Shown here piece after piece: positions 45,023 to 56,559 of a stretch of DNA of 64,000 nucleotides. The stretch lies in assembly GCA_029204225.1 (NCBI GenBank), contig CM055095.1, positions 10,450,683 through 10,514,682 of the forward strand, in the 5' to 3' direction. The DNA is from Diphasiastrum complanatum (taxonomy: Eukaryota; Streptophyta; Lycopodiopsida; Lycopodiales; Lycopodiaceae). Below the pieces are notes generated by a model. The model had not been told where the DNA came from. It saw nothing but the letters and a program-made list of their open reading frames with translations, and searched no databases. How positions within the stretch are numbered: position 1 is the first letter of the stretch; each line of letters starts with the position of its first letter. Made by a program: the position numbers and the translations under genes.

Positions 45023-45960
45023 TATGAAGCGTAGGCCACCAACAACCTGATTGCAAAAGTTTGCGAACAGTAATATCTGTAGAGCAATGTCCTCCTGATT
45101 AAATCTGGTAATTCATGCGGTAAAACACATCTTCGTAAAATATTGTCTGATCCACGACGATACAATTGTCCTGCAATTAATTGATAAGGTTGAGCCTTAT
45201 GAATCAATTGTCTCTTCTGTACTTTTGTCAAGGAGTCATTCGATTGTCCTAGCATCAGGTACTCAACAATATCCGCTGCCCATTCCGGTACTGCTTCAAC
45301 ATAGAACAATGCAGCATCTGGCAGTTCATCATCCACTTCAGTATTAACTGGTGCAGATTCGATTCGTGAAACGTGATCGGCTAGATAATGTTGCTTCCCC
45401 TTTCGAACCACAATTCGAAAGTCAAATTCAGTTAATAACAATAACCATCTTGCAATACGTCCAGTATTGCACGTCTTGTTTACCAAGTAAAGTAACGGTT
45501 GGTGACCCGTATAAAATGCAAAGTGCGTTTCCATGAGGTAGTGACGAAATTTTCGAACAGAAAAAATCATGGCTAACGCCTCACGTTCTGTTGTTGAATA
45601 ATTCTTCTCCGGATCGGTAAGTTGTCTGCTTGCAAATCGTATAGGATAATCCTTCTTATAGTCACCTGGTTGCGTCAAAACTGATCCAATGGCGTATTTT
45701 GAGGCATCCGTATGAACATGAAATTCTATCGTCCAATTTGGAGAACGCAGTATTGGTGCTGAAGTTAATGCTTTTTTTAACTTTTCAAAGGCTTCTAACA
45801 CCTCTACTGTCCAAATAGGAACAATAGTCAGTTTGTATATAGGTCGTGCTAAATCCGCAAAGAAAAGCAAATTGCATTACTATTTGGAATGAACTTGGTG
45901 CATTACAGAGTCCAAACGACATTACTTTGTAAGCATAGGTGCCCCATTCTGTTGCAAAGT
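45022..45960 (-). pseudogene. RT scraps and RNase H, copy A
   Basis: At 45960-45880 another frame reads AYKVMSFGLCNAPSSFQ, an RT motif, after which sequence jumps to FADLARPIYKLT: the palm with YxDD is gone. RNase H is then open to 45022 with HVHTDASKYAIGSVL, TTEREALAMIF and YTGHQP (D of YTDH lost), continuing into the integrase N-terminal region (QLYRRGSDNILRRCVLP). Confidence 0.85.
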
Positions 45961-47313
45961 CAGTTTTGTGGCGACTACATCTGCTTGTTCTTTTTCGAAA
46001 GGACTTGTCTTTGATCTTCGCTTAGCCTTCTTAGCAGGAATTGATCGTGGAGGTGATGACTTCCGAGATGATGATGTCTTACTAGAATTCTGACTTGTAG
46101 AATCATCCTTGACTTTTCCTTTGCCTTTATCCAATAAGGGTGGCACTTTCTTTGAATCAATCTTTTGAGGGGGATTTTCCCATTTCAGGACCGTATTATA
46201 ATGTTGCTTAGCTTGTTTCTTCGTCATCGATCCTGTGATCCTGTCTTCCTTCAATATAACTGCTTTAGGTGGTTTTATTGTCGGTTCATCAAGAACATTA
46301 CGCACTCCAAATCTGGTCGGATCCATATGATTTAGAATCTGCTCATCCGTAAGTTCTGCATTGCCATCATAAGTCAAGGCATGGCTCACTAGTATGAGAT
46401 CATCTTCAATCGGATCTAGTGTAGGTTCCGTTGATATCCAGGCTACATTCAGTATATTTAGTGGAAACGTGATTGGTGTATCCAAAATTCGATCTAACAA
46501 GAAAATCTCGCTCAAATCTGATTGATTATCTTGTTGACACATATATCCTGCTGTACAATCAATCGTTGCAAGAGCTTCATTCCAATTGACAGTATCCGTT
46601 TGAGAATCGTAATGAACTCCGAAATTTTTCTCTGGTCGGTCACAAGTATACGTTATTGATAAATCGTCATCTTCTTTTTGAACCACTGGTTTGATAGTCC
46701 AAATTGTAGGATCAACTTTAATTGCACGTTCACGATTTTCAAAAGTGATTTTTCCGGTACCCCAGTTATGAATTACTTGCGCAACTCGTAACCATGGACG
46801 TCCCAATAGAACTCGGTAGACATTTGGCGCTTCTGATAAGTCCATCACTACGAAAGTAATGACGAACTGTACTCCCGGAATTCTGACAGGTATATCTTCA
46901 ACCATTCCTCGTGGACGAACTGTCGTTTGGTCAGCTAGCTTAATAGCAAAAGTAGCAGGCTTGATCTTTGTAAGGCCCCATTTTGCACATAGCTTTGTAG
47001 AAATCTGGTTAACTCCTGAACTGCCATTTATCACAGCTGCTTCTTTAGGAAATTGTCTATGCTGTATCGGTAGAGTGATATTCTTATGTTCACTTTCCCA
47101 AGCGGCTCCAACATGGAGTACTTCGTTAGATTCTTCAAATCCAGCACACAAAAGTGGCTCCTGATGGCCTTCTGATTCTTCTTGAGCTAACTTTTGCGCT
47201 AAGACTTCTCTTGCTTTTGGCACCAACTTCAGGAACTCTCCCAATGAAATATTGATCTTGCTAGACAAAATGTTCATGAGCAGTCTTGTTTGCGGTGCTT
47301 CCGGTTCAGTCAT
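45922..47313 (-). pseudogene. Protease and protease-RT linker, copy A
   Basis: An unbroken 463-codon frame. The retropepsin segment reads AAVINGSSGVNQIS where active plant gypsy proteases have a D.G triad, so the catalytic Asp is Asn. It is followed by VLLGRPWLR (flap/LLGRPW box). The long linker ends in a Lys/Arg-rich stretch (SIPAKKAKRRSK) that could be a nuclear signal. The end runs into the RT deletion. Confidence 0.8.
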
Positions 47314-47348
47314 CTTGAAGGGTTCTTCATGATGGTGTAACTGATCAT

Positions 47349-49044
47349 TTATATTCGTACGCTTGGAGGCTGCAATGGTGAAGAATGAACTTCAGCTGTT
47401 GCTTTAGCAACTGCAAGCTCCTCTTCTTCTTGCAGATGTTTAATCCAATGCCTCATATCCTGATATCTTCTTTTTTCTGCATGAAGATTTCGATAGACTC
47501 CAGATGCTGTTGGTATATCGTTTAATGGTATAAAATCAGCAGGTACTGGATCCGCTACTGGTTCTTTCTGCTTCTGCGCTTTGGTGACCACCATCAAGGG
47601 TGCACTTGGTTTATTCTGAGCTACTGGTCTTCGCTTGATTGTTATCAAATTTACAGGTGTTGTAGCTGGTGATGGCTTCGGTCTTGCTGGACAGTCTTTA
47701 TAGCAATGCCCATAACCACAGTCACGACAGAATGGTACAAATTTTCCATTATTTGGACATTCTGCAACTCTGTGATTTTCTCCACATGTAAAGCATCCAA
47801 GTGGTGCTCTGGTCCAATTTCTAGAGGCTTGTTGTTGAGCGGCAGCATAAATAGCATATTGTTCCGAAGATCCACCTGAAGATCCACCTTCTTGAACATT
47901 ACCATAGTTCCATTGCTCAACACTTCCGTAAGGTTCTGATTCCATCAAATTGGCAGGAGGAGCGGAGTGCTTTGGTGGGGCAGGTAAGGCTAAACGTTCC
48001 GGGTATCCAAGAGCAGATTGTCGAGGTCTAGCTGCTGGATTTCCTCCATACTGTGGTTCTCGATATCCCATTTGGGCATACGTTGCTGAGTTATCCGAGG
48101 ATTGAAGTTGCAAAAAGCAGTCTCATGGTCAGGTGAATTGCACAGATGGCAAATACTGATTTCCATTCGTTTTTTCAATTAAGGACACTTGTTCACTATG
48201 TGATTTCCTGTACAAATAGAACATCAGACATTTTCCTTGGTAGGAAAAGTCTTCGCAAAATTCTCAGGTTCCTTGTTCGCTTGTCCATGGAATTTTCCAA
48301 TGCTTTGATCTTCTCATCAAATTGCGACTGCAACTTTTCCATCTATTTTTGTTGGTTCTTCCCAAGTTTCTCAAACTCATTGAGCATCATTTCTGCAGTA
48401 GCGTTGGCATTCGTTGATGCAATAGTCGTGGGTGTCGTAGTAGTCTGCCCTGCTGTATAAGGCAACATACCGATATTCGGCTCATCATCTGAATCTTCAT
48501 CCTCCTCCCGAATTGCATCGTCCATAGCATTTTGCAAGAGTGCATACTCATTATGGCATTTCAGCTCACGTCTAATCCATTTAGGTAGACCTAACAAAAA
48601 CCACATAATCATGGCATTTTCGTTAATCAGCTCAGGTTCGCATTCAGATCTGAGGCGTTTCACCCGTTCAATGTAATCACGAACCATTTCCCGCTTTCCC
48701 ATTTTAATTTTACTTAAAAGTAGGAAAGGATCTTCCATAAATTTCCGCGTTTTGAACCGTGTGATGAGGGCTCGTTTAACAACCTCCCAATCTATACGCT
48801 CAATTTCATCTTGATTATAGTACCAATCTTGTGCTGCGCCTATTAGGGCCATAGGAAACAGCTTAAGTTTATCTTGAGGGAAAATTTCGCCATAGACCTC
48901 ACAGGATTCAGCATGGATCTGAAGAAATCTAACTGGATCTGTTAATACATTATATTTGGGTAGATCCAAACGAGGTGCTCTTCTAACAATGATTGGATTG
49001 ACTTCCTGTGGAGCACCTCCAGGAGCAGCTCCAGGGGCAGCCAT
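47349..49044 (-). pseudogene. Gag, copy A
   Basis: Starts MAAPGAAPGG. The retrotransposon gag core includes DLPKYNVLTDPVRFLQIHAE, WEVVKRALITRFKTRKFMED and MVRDYIERVKRLRSECEP. After a frame change at about 48343 come three zinc knuckles: a CHLCNSPDHETAFC type (48150), CFTCGENHRVAEC and CRDCGYGHCYKDC (47780-47690). Coiled-coil DEKIKALE lies between. Two frameshifts break the chain. Gag would assemble the particle and bind RNA. Confidence 0.85.
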
Positions 49045-49160
49045 CTGTACAAATTTAGATCAAGCAGACAATGAGATTGGATCTAGATTTTTCAATCAAA
49101 AGACTATCTCAGATCAGATCTGCTAGATCTATTCCTCTTTCCAAAAAATCTGATTCTATA

Positions 49161-49613
49161 TCATGAAAAAGATTTTGAAATTCGATCAATAGGTACTTCT
49201 CAAAAATGATAAATCTCTCAGAATCCAAATCAGAATATAAATTTGACAGGGACTTGATCTGGAAAATCAGAAATTAAAAATAGGACTGGCGAAGGTTCAC
49301 TAGGCGAAGGTTGGCTCGGCGAAGGTTCAACAGTGCTATTTTGGGAAAAAACTCTCTGAACAACTTTTCTGACAATTCTCGGGTAATAACCTTCGCCGAC
49401 CTCTCAAATGAAAGATCTGACACAGATAAAACTATGGAAAATCGGGCGAAGGTTTCTGACACAAGAAAATACAGTTTCTGTAGTTTGGCGAGGGTAAAAA
49501 TCAGAATTTTCTATGATCTGATCAAGAAGAATCTTCGCCGAACTCAGAAATAGTATTTTACTATAAATAGAATGTTCTGAAAACTCGGCGAAGGTTCTGG
49601 CGAAGGATCAAGA
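49161..49613 (-). repeat. Leader duplication, left copy (with motif cluster)
   Basis: About 450 bp nearly identical to 55447-55905. In copy B the segment occurs once (about 62890-63357). It contains CGAAGGTT motifs at about 49290, 49305, 49318, 49390, 49444, 49532, 49588 and 49600. Confidence 0.88.
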
Positions 49614-49648
49614 GCATAGATCCAGCGGTACCAGGATCCGCGGATCCC

Positions 49649-49680
49649 GGTACCGCGGATCCATACTGATCCGCGGTACC
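49649..49680. repeat. Subterminal palindrome of hAT element
   Basis: GGTACCGCGGATC at 49649-49661 and its exact reverse complement at 49668-49680 with a 6-nt spacer. hAT transposases usually bind short subterminal repeats, so this is a candidate binding site. Confidence 0.85.
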
Positions 49681-50002
49681 ACATATATATTATTTTTTAA
49701 TATATAATATTTTTTAATATTTGATATATTACTATATTTTATTTTAACCTAATCCCCCCCCCTCGCTTCATCTCTCTCCCTGCCCGTCGCCCTACTGTCT
49801 GCGCCCTCCCTGCTGTCCGCGCCCTATCTGTTGTATGCCCACCGCCCTACTGTCCGCGCCCTCCCGACTGTCTTCACATTGCACTGATCGCGCCCGCCCC
49901 TGCTATTGCTATTTCGGCCTTTATTGTGGTTTTTTCAAGCCTTCCGACTCCTATCGCACCCACAGAGATCTCTACCTTCTTTCCCCAGTCCTTTCTACAG
50001 AG

Positions 50003-53000
50003 ATGGTGCATTCCAAACTTGCCGATCTGTGGGACGAGGTGGACATTGTCAGGCGGGTTCCTGACAAGTCTAACAAGTCCGGTGCAAGGATCGTGCGCTG
50101 TCGATATTGCCTGACCGAGTTCGTTACCACCCTCACTCGCCTTAAAGGCCACCTACTCGGCGCACGCGCAAGAGATGGTGGCACACTGATGCTGCCCCCT
50201 GTGCCAGCATGTCCGTTCCCGTCAGGCAGCGACTTTTGGATACCTACGGGCCACGTCTTGTGGCGGGGGAGAACACCATTTCGGAGGGTGTTCTTCGGTT
50301 TTGCACCGCTCCTTACGTGGTTGACCCCAAGATGCTGCCTGCGTGGCTGGCACGCACGAGGAGAGGGAGTGCATCCTCGTCCAGTCCCTTTGCCCCTCGA
50401 CCCCCTCAGACAGTTCTGCCTCACGCACTCCCATCTGCATCCATCCCGAGGGATCCCGTCCCACCGCGTCCGCCAGTTGCCACTGCGGTTCCACCACCAC
50501 CTACTGTTGCTCGCATTCCCCCAGTTTACGACTTTCTCATGGACTCTCCGCCTCCCAAGCAGGAGCAGGCCCCGGATGCCAGTGACGAGGCCTTCCAGGA
50601 TGTTGAGGAGATCCCTTCCTCCCTCCCTTCACATCTGGATGACCTCCCTACCCAGCAGTTTTCGTATCCCATGCCAGATGTCCACCCTCCACCAGTGTAC
50701 CCCACTTACGCTGCTGCACCCATCCCGGCCAGTGCATCCCACTCTCCCCATTCCACGTCTACAGCTGATGCATCCACTAGTGCCCAGCCTGTCGCGTCAT
50801 CATCCATTCCCGTCACGTTCGGTGCACCGTGCTGGAGGTCCACTACCTGTCGCCCAGCTGGGAGAGTTCTTAGGCAGCAGAGCATTCGCGGCGCGCATCA
50901 GCTGCACATGGATAGAGAGACCACACAGGCCGTGGCCAGCCTGATTTATGAGCTGAACCTTCCGTTTGCCATCACCGACTCCGAGCCCTTCAAAAGGGCC
51001 TTCCGCCTTGCACAGTCTGTCAGCCCTAGCTGGAGAGTCCCTAGTTCAGAGGTTGTTCGCACACACATGCTGAGGGATAGGGTCGAGTCATTGTCTAGAG
51101 AGATGGAGCCTCTACGTCGCCACTGGGCCACTTACGGTTGCAGCATCATGTCCGATGGCTGGACTGATGTTAGGAGGAGGCCGATCCTCAACATATTGGT
51201 CTCCAGCTGCATAGGCACACAGTTTTTGAGGGCAGTGGATTGCAGCAGGGGGGGGAGAGTCATATCTGCAGAGTTCATGTTTGATGTCATCAGGTCTTCC
51301 ATCCTGTCCATAGGCCCACAGCATGTCGTCACAGTGGTGACGGACAATGCCACGAACTGCATTCAGATGGGTGTACTGCTAGAGGCCGAGTTCCCTCACA
51401 TTGTTCATACCCCTGTGTCGCGCACGACATAGACAATCTGATGGGGGACATAGGTGCACTTCCCTGGGTTAGAGCCATCGTCCGTGAGGCCCCCTTCCTG
51501 GTGACAAAAGTCACCAGGAAGAGGCGTGTTCTTGCCATGTTCTGGGTGTTCAGCCATCTAGACCTCCGTAAGCCAGCCCCCACACGCTTTGCATTCGACT
51601 TGGTGGTCATCGACCGTCTGATCAGGTGTAGGGCGCAGCTTCTACAGATGGTTGTCAGTGATCTTTGGTGTGCCAGTACGTTTCCGCGCACTTAGGATGG
51701 GGAGCACTTTTCTTCCACGTTGAGGGGAGACCAGTTCTGGAGGGATGCACAGACATTGTCAGGACTGCTTCGACCACTTTACATTGTGCTCCGCATGGCT
51801 GACAGCGAGGGGTCGACAGTTGGACTGGTATATGAGCTCATGGCCTGGATTGGACAGTTCCTGCGACTGCCCATCTTGCAGCCAGAGAGGTAAATAGTAA
51901 TGTAATTGGCCTTTATCTTTTCAGTACTTGCTAGTTTGTTTTTCTGTCAATGTTAAGTTTTTTGGTAATGCCCTACACCACATGCCTCTCAACTGCAGGA
52001 TGACCGAGCTGAAGTTCATCTGGGAGACGCGGTGGAACTACTTCCACAAGAGTATCCATAGCGTTGCACACATACTGCATCCCCTCTTCCTCTCCCCGAC
52101 ACAGATCACAGACAGGGAGCTCAAGGCCGATTGGCTTCAGTACATTCACAGAGTGGGTCCACACATAGGTTTGGATCCTATCAGGCTCATGGAGGAGCTC
52201 GCTGCATTTCGTTTCGGCATGGGCACATTCGGCCACCCGGCTGCTCAAAATCCAGAGAGGAGGCAACTACCCATTACCTGGTGGACCATGTTCGATAGCA
52301 CATACCCATCTATACAGCGTCTTGCACTGCGTGTCCTTTCTCAGGTATGCATCTCATTTTATCCTCCATTGTTGTGTTTCGTTGAAGTTCCACCCCTGCC
52401 ACAATGTGTTGAAATATTTCAATGCACGTACCACAGGACTGTGCTGCCTCCGTGTGTGAGCGTAATTGTAGCACATGGGCACTCATTCACACGAGGAGAA
52501 GAAACCGGTTGTCAGTGAGTCAGTTGGAGCGGTTGGCGTTCTGTAGCACCAACGCACGTCTCGCCAAGAGACTTCCAACCATTACGAGCGCATTGCAGGT
52601 GATAAGCTAATCTTTCATAGCATGTTGGTTGACTCCTGGTATGTTGGTTTTATTTCTTGATAGAGTTGTTTCCCTGACATGCAAATTTTAAACCTTGCAG
52701 ACGAAGATATCTGATTTGGAGCGCCAGGTTGACTTGCCTATGGACAGCACCCATCCCATGCCTGCAGATGACCTGGGCACACAGTTGATGGCTGAGAGAG
52801 AGAGGGAGCTTGCCGAGATGAGAGAGAGAGAGAGAGCTTGGGCTTGAGCACAGAGAGCCTCCATTGTACGAGGCAGATGAGCCAATGTCAGAGGATGATC
52901 AGGATGAGGATGAGCCCATTCGGGTTGTGTTCGCCAGATTAGTGCGGGATGTGGCATATGATACAGGTGTTGGGCACACGCCTAGAGCAGGGGTCACAGG

Positions 53001-54077
53001 TGCATCACGTGGTAGAGGTGGGACACATGCCACAGATTATACCGCGAGACGAGCAGGGCACATAGGAGGGGCCAGTGGCATACCTTCTTATGTTGATATG
53101 ATGGAGGAGGCTCTTGATAGGGGGCAGAGTGATTTGGGTTTACCTTCCGCAGCCGCTTGGATGCGTGCATCACAGAGCCATAGGCATTTCTATGACAGCA
53201 CACCAGAGGAGTCACCAGATGACTTTGATTGTCCCGATTGGGAGGGCATGCAAGGTCCGCATGGTGCACAAGATGAGGCACGGGATGATCCAGAGGATGG
53301 TGCACATGATGAGTCCCAGAGCCCAGAACATTTGTATTCGGATGCCCAGCTGGACGACTTGATTGCAGACTTGGATTCAGAGGCCCAACAGATGTCGAGC
53401 GTCAGAGCGCCCCCATCCTCTCTAGCCAGCATGCCCTACACAAAGTCTCAGCCAGAGCAACTACACGAGGTGCCTGCAGTTCCTCCAGTTCCTCAAAGGG
53501 TGTATGTGCGCCACACAGCACCGCCAGTGCAACCGATACCGTTGAGGCCTGCAGCCCCTTCATCGCCATCCACTTTTGCAGCAGCAGGTCTCTAGGGCAG
53601 GCCAACATCTGTGCCCAGATCTTCTCTTGCAGCGCCCACATCTACAAACGCTCCTCCAGTGGCAGCACCCACAGCACATCCTCCTCCATTGGCAGCACCC
53701 ACGGCACCGGCTCCTCCTTTGGCAGCACCCAGGATGTACCAGTACCGTCCACCGCAGCACCCCTTTCAGTACTTATCGCCGCTGTACTTGCCTCCTGCAG
53801 GGACGGCCCCTCCACATCCAATTCCTCCACCGGCAGCAGGCCCACGGGCACACACTTGGGCCCAGCCTAGTCAGCCAGGTGATCTGCATGGGGGTGAGGA
53901 AGGCCCAAGGGTGCACCGAACAAGAAAGGCAGGGCACAAAAACTGCCAGGGAAGAGAGGACGACCTCGCAGGGCTCCAGTTGCTGGTAGAGGTGCAGTAT
54001 TACAACCAGCTGCAACAGGTGTTGTTGGTTTAGCCTGCTTGGGGCCTGATGCAGACCCCCCTGATAGCATTTCATAA
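50003..54077 (+). pseudogene. hAT transposase (BED finger, DUF659, hAT C-terminal dimerisation, AT-hook tail)
   Basis: Exon blocks 50003-51889, 51999-52344, 52437-52598 and 52701-54077 join in phase at GT-AG introns. Start MVHSKLADLW; BED-type finger CRYCLTEFVTTLTRLKGH; proline-rich linker; catalytic region GCSIMSDGWTDVRRRPILNI (DUF659) and VVTDNATNCI; then ITWWTMFDSTYPSIQRLALR with VCERNCSTWALIHTRRRNRL, the dimerisation signature. A long acidic then Pro-rich tail ends with a basic GKRGRPRRAP AT-hook. Lesions: frameshifts near 50205, 51413, 52838 and 53900, stops at 51693 and 53593. In active relatives it cuts and pastes the element. Confidence 0.85.
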
Positions 54078-54299
54078 ACACATACATCAGATTGCAATAC
54101 ACAAGGCACACATTGCACAAAAAACACACCGTGCATTAATTCATCAGATGTATCAAAATTACAATACGTATTCCCGCCGCATACGGCTAGGGCTATTCTT
54201 TACACTATGCTAGACACTAAATGCTGCCTCATCTACTGATGAACATTACATAACAACAGTCAGCCACATACGGCTAGACCCCATCTATGCTAAACATTC

Positions 54300-54647
54300 C
54301 TATGGATCCTCCACTGACTCCTCGCCCTCGTCAGGAGCATTGTTATGTCGCTCTCGTTCTGCCTCCCGGTTAGCCCGAGCTGCCTCCTGGTCAGCCCGAC
54401 GGCGGGCAGCCCTTTCCCTGACCATGATGAGCTGTCGTCGTGTGAAGTTCATTCCGATCTGCTTATCCAAATCCAGCTAGACAGCGGGGGCGGGGGCCAG
54501 GGGGCCACAGCGGGGGTGGGGATCTGCAGCTGGGTGTCTCTGCTGAGTCTCTCGCAGCATCTCTGCAATGTCTGCCTCTTGCTTCCGATGCCTTTCGTTG
54601 TGCCTTCGGACATCTTGCTCGAGCCTCCTGGCTTCGCCCTCCGCCAT
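54300..54647 (-). pseudogene. Antisense charged coiled-coil ORF in hAT element
   Basis: Reads MAEGEARRLEQDVRRHNERH, then a TAG at 54477-54479, then LDLDKQIGMNFTRRQLIMVR and an Arg/Ala/Glu-rich helix ending EESVEDP and a stop: 116 codons with one in-frame stop. Convergent to the transposase. Heptad-like charged sequence suggests a coiled coil. The 5' side runs into a minisatellite, so it may be the end of a longer gene. No family recognised. Confidence 0.5.
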
Positions 54648-54669
54648 CTCACGACACCCTGTTGCTCGA

Positions 54670-54865
54670 AATGACCCTCACAACCTCTCACAACCTCTCA
54701 ATGGCTCTCACTGGCTCTCTCACAGCCTCCCTCTCACAGCCTCTCACTCGGTCTGTGACACAGCCTCTCACAATGCCTCTCTCTCACAGTCTCTCACTGG
54801 CTCTCCCTCACAGCCTCTCACAATGCCTCTCACAGCCTCTCACTGGCTCTCTCACTATCTCGTGA
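54670..54865 (+). repeat. CTCTCACAGC minisatellite
   Basis: Degenerate tandem units built of CCTCTCACAGCCTCTCAC and TGGCTCTCTC, unit length about 10-24 bp. Confidence 0.85.
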
Positions 54866-54944
54866 GTGCCTATTTAACCCCACAGCCTGTTTCCCAATTT
54901 GCCTTTGTTGATGATCCCATGTCCTACTGTACCTGCCCCATGTA

Positions 54945-55250
54945 TTGCTCCCCCACATGCTGCAGTCCGATTGGGTCCATGGTCTGCTCCTCCACAGTGC
55001 CCATGTGACGGTGTACCTGTCTGGATGTATTGCTCCCCCACATGCTGCACTCCGATTGGGTCCATGGTCTGCTCTTCCACAGTGCCCATTGTGCCCATGT
55101 ATTGCTCCCCCACATGCTGCACTCTGATTGGGTCTGTGGTCTGCTCCCCCACAGTGCCCATGTGACAGTGTACCTGTCCGGATTTGCTGCCCTCCCACAT
55201 GCTGCACTCCCATTGACCACCAGGTCTGCTCTCCCACAGTGCCCCCAGTA
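54945..55250 (+). repeat. Four tandem units of about 72-84 bp in hAT right arm
   Basis: Units start with TGCTCCCCCACATGCTGCAC at about 54950, 55031, 55103 and 55188, followed by a TGATTGGGTC-type stretch and GGTCTGCTCC.CCACAGTGCCC. Confidence 0.88.
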
Positions 55251-55446
55251 CAGTCCCTCTGTACAGTAGCATCTTTTTTCTAAACCGTAGTCCTTTTTTT
55301 TCCTGATTTTCTTACCTAGTTTTAGCCTGTTAAAAGGGTTTTTTTTTTTTAAATAATAAAAAATATTATTTTTGTGGTGCCGCCCTGGTACCGCTGGTCT
55401 GAGGGCGGCACCATAACCGCGGTACCATAATGGCAGTACCACGTGA

Positions 55447-55905
55447 AAAAGATATCATGAAGATTTCGAAATTCGATCAATCGGTACTTCTCAAAAATGA
55501 TAAATCTCTCAAAATCCAAATCAGAATATAAATTTGACAGAGACTTGATCTGGAAAATCAGAAATTAAAAATAGGACTGGCGAAGGTTCACTTGGCGAAG
55601 GTTGGCTCGGCGAAGGTTCAACAGTGCTATTTTGGGAAAAAAAAACTCTCTGAACAACTTTTCTGACAATTTCTCGGGTAATAACCTTTGCCGACCTCTC
55701 AAATGAAAGATCTGACACAGATAAAACTATGGAAAATCGGGCGAAGGTTTCTGACACAAGAAAATACAGTTTCTGTACTTTGGCGAGGGTAAAAATCAAG
55801 ATTTTCTATGATCTGATCAAGAAGAGTCTTCGTCGAACTCAAAAATAGTATTTTACTATAAATAGAATGTTCTGAAACTCGGCGAAGGTTCTGGTGAATG
55901 ATCAA
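55447..55905 (-). repeat. Leader duplication, right copy
   Basis: Matches 49161-49613. To its right (55905-56537) the leader continues as in copy B, with more CGAAGGTT motifs (about 55985, 56058, 56158, 56211). Confidence 0.88.
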
Positions 55906-56537
55906 AAGTAATATTGGTATTTTTGCAAAAAAGTGACTTTTTTGGCAAAAATATGGCAATATGACAACTGATCCTCTGAAAACCTTTCTATTTTTGGTAT
56001 TATTCTTCGCCGACCTGGCAGTAGATAGATCTAAATCACACCTATGCACAGTGAATCGAGCGAAGGTTCTTTTTCTGTAATTTTAGGGTTTTGGTGACTT
56101 TTTGGTGTTTTTTTGCGGTTTTTCTGATGTTTCTGGAAATTTGCTGGGAATTAATCTTCGCCCTTCAAACTGAAGGTTCTGTGAACAAAACTGAAGGTGT
56201 CTGCAACTCGGCGAAGGTTTCTTGAAAGAGGGTAAAAAGTTATCAGCTTTGATGACACTTTTTGCCTCTTTTTGACCAGATCTGGCAGATTTGGCCGATT
56301 TTTGTTGTTTTTCCTGATATCTCAGATCCAAATGGATCTTAAGATTGGTGATCTGAATAGCTTTCCCTATTTAATAATCAAAATAGATTTCAAACAACCA
56401 AATCCACTCAAATCAAGCAAAATCAATTCCAAACTAACCCTAAAATGCAAATCTAACACTATTCATGCCACGACAAGATGCCTAATGCAAGCTAAACTAT
56501 CCAACAATCATGCTGCAAACTGAAAAATTGGCGTAGC

Positions 56538-56555
56538 TCCCCAGCAACGACGCCA
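56538..56555 (-). other. Primer binding site of copy A (tRNA-Asp type)
   Basis: Minus strand TGGCGTCGTTGCTGGGGA, the Athila/Tat-type site with two C-to-T changes from TGGCGCCGTTGCCGGGGA. Four bases separate it from the LTR end (ACA). Confidence 0.88.
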
Positions 56556-56559
56556 AAAT

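Larger units (their letters stand above)
49623..55442 (+). mobile_element. hAT superfamily DNA transposon inserted in copy A leader
   Basis: A GC-rich 5.8-kb insertion absent from copy B. The left end has GGTACC/GGATCC-rich repeats including the perfect 13-bp inverted repeat at 49649-49680; the right end reads, inverted, GGTACTGCC...GGTACCGCGG. It carries a spliced hAT transposase on the plus strand, a short antisense ORF and two tandem-repeat arrays. An exact 8-bp target duplication is not visible; the flanks are instead the ~450-bp leader duplication. Confidence 0.8.

Noticed and set aside
49615-55450. 8-bp target duplication of the hAT element
   Set aside because: No matching octamer at the likely ends; the exact ends are uncertain to a few bases.
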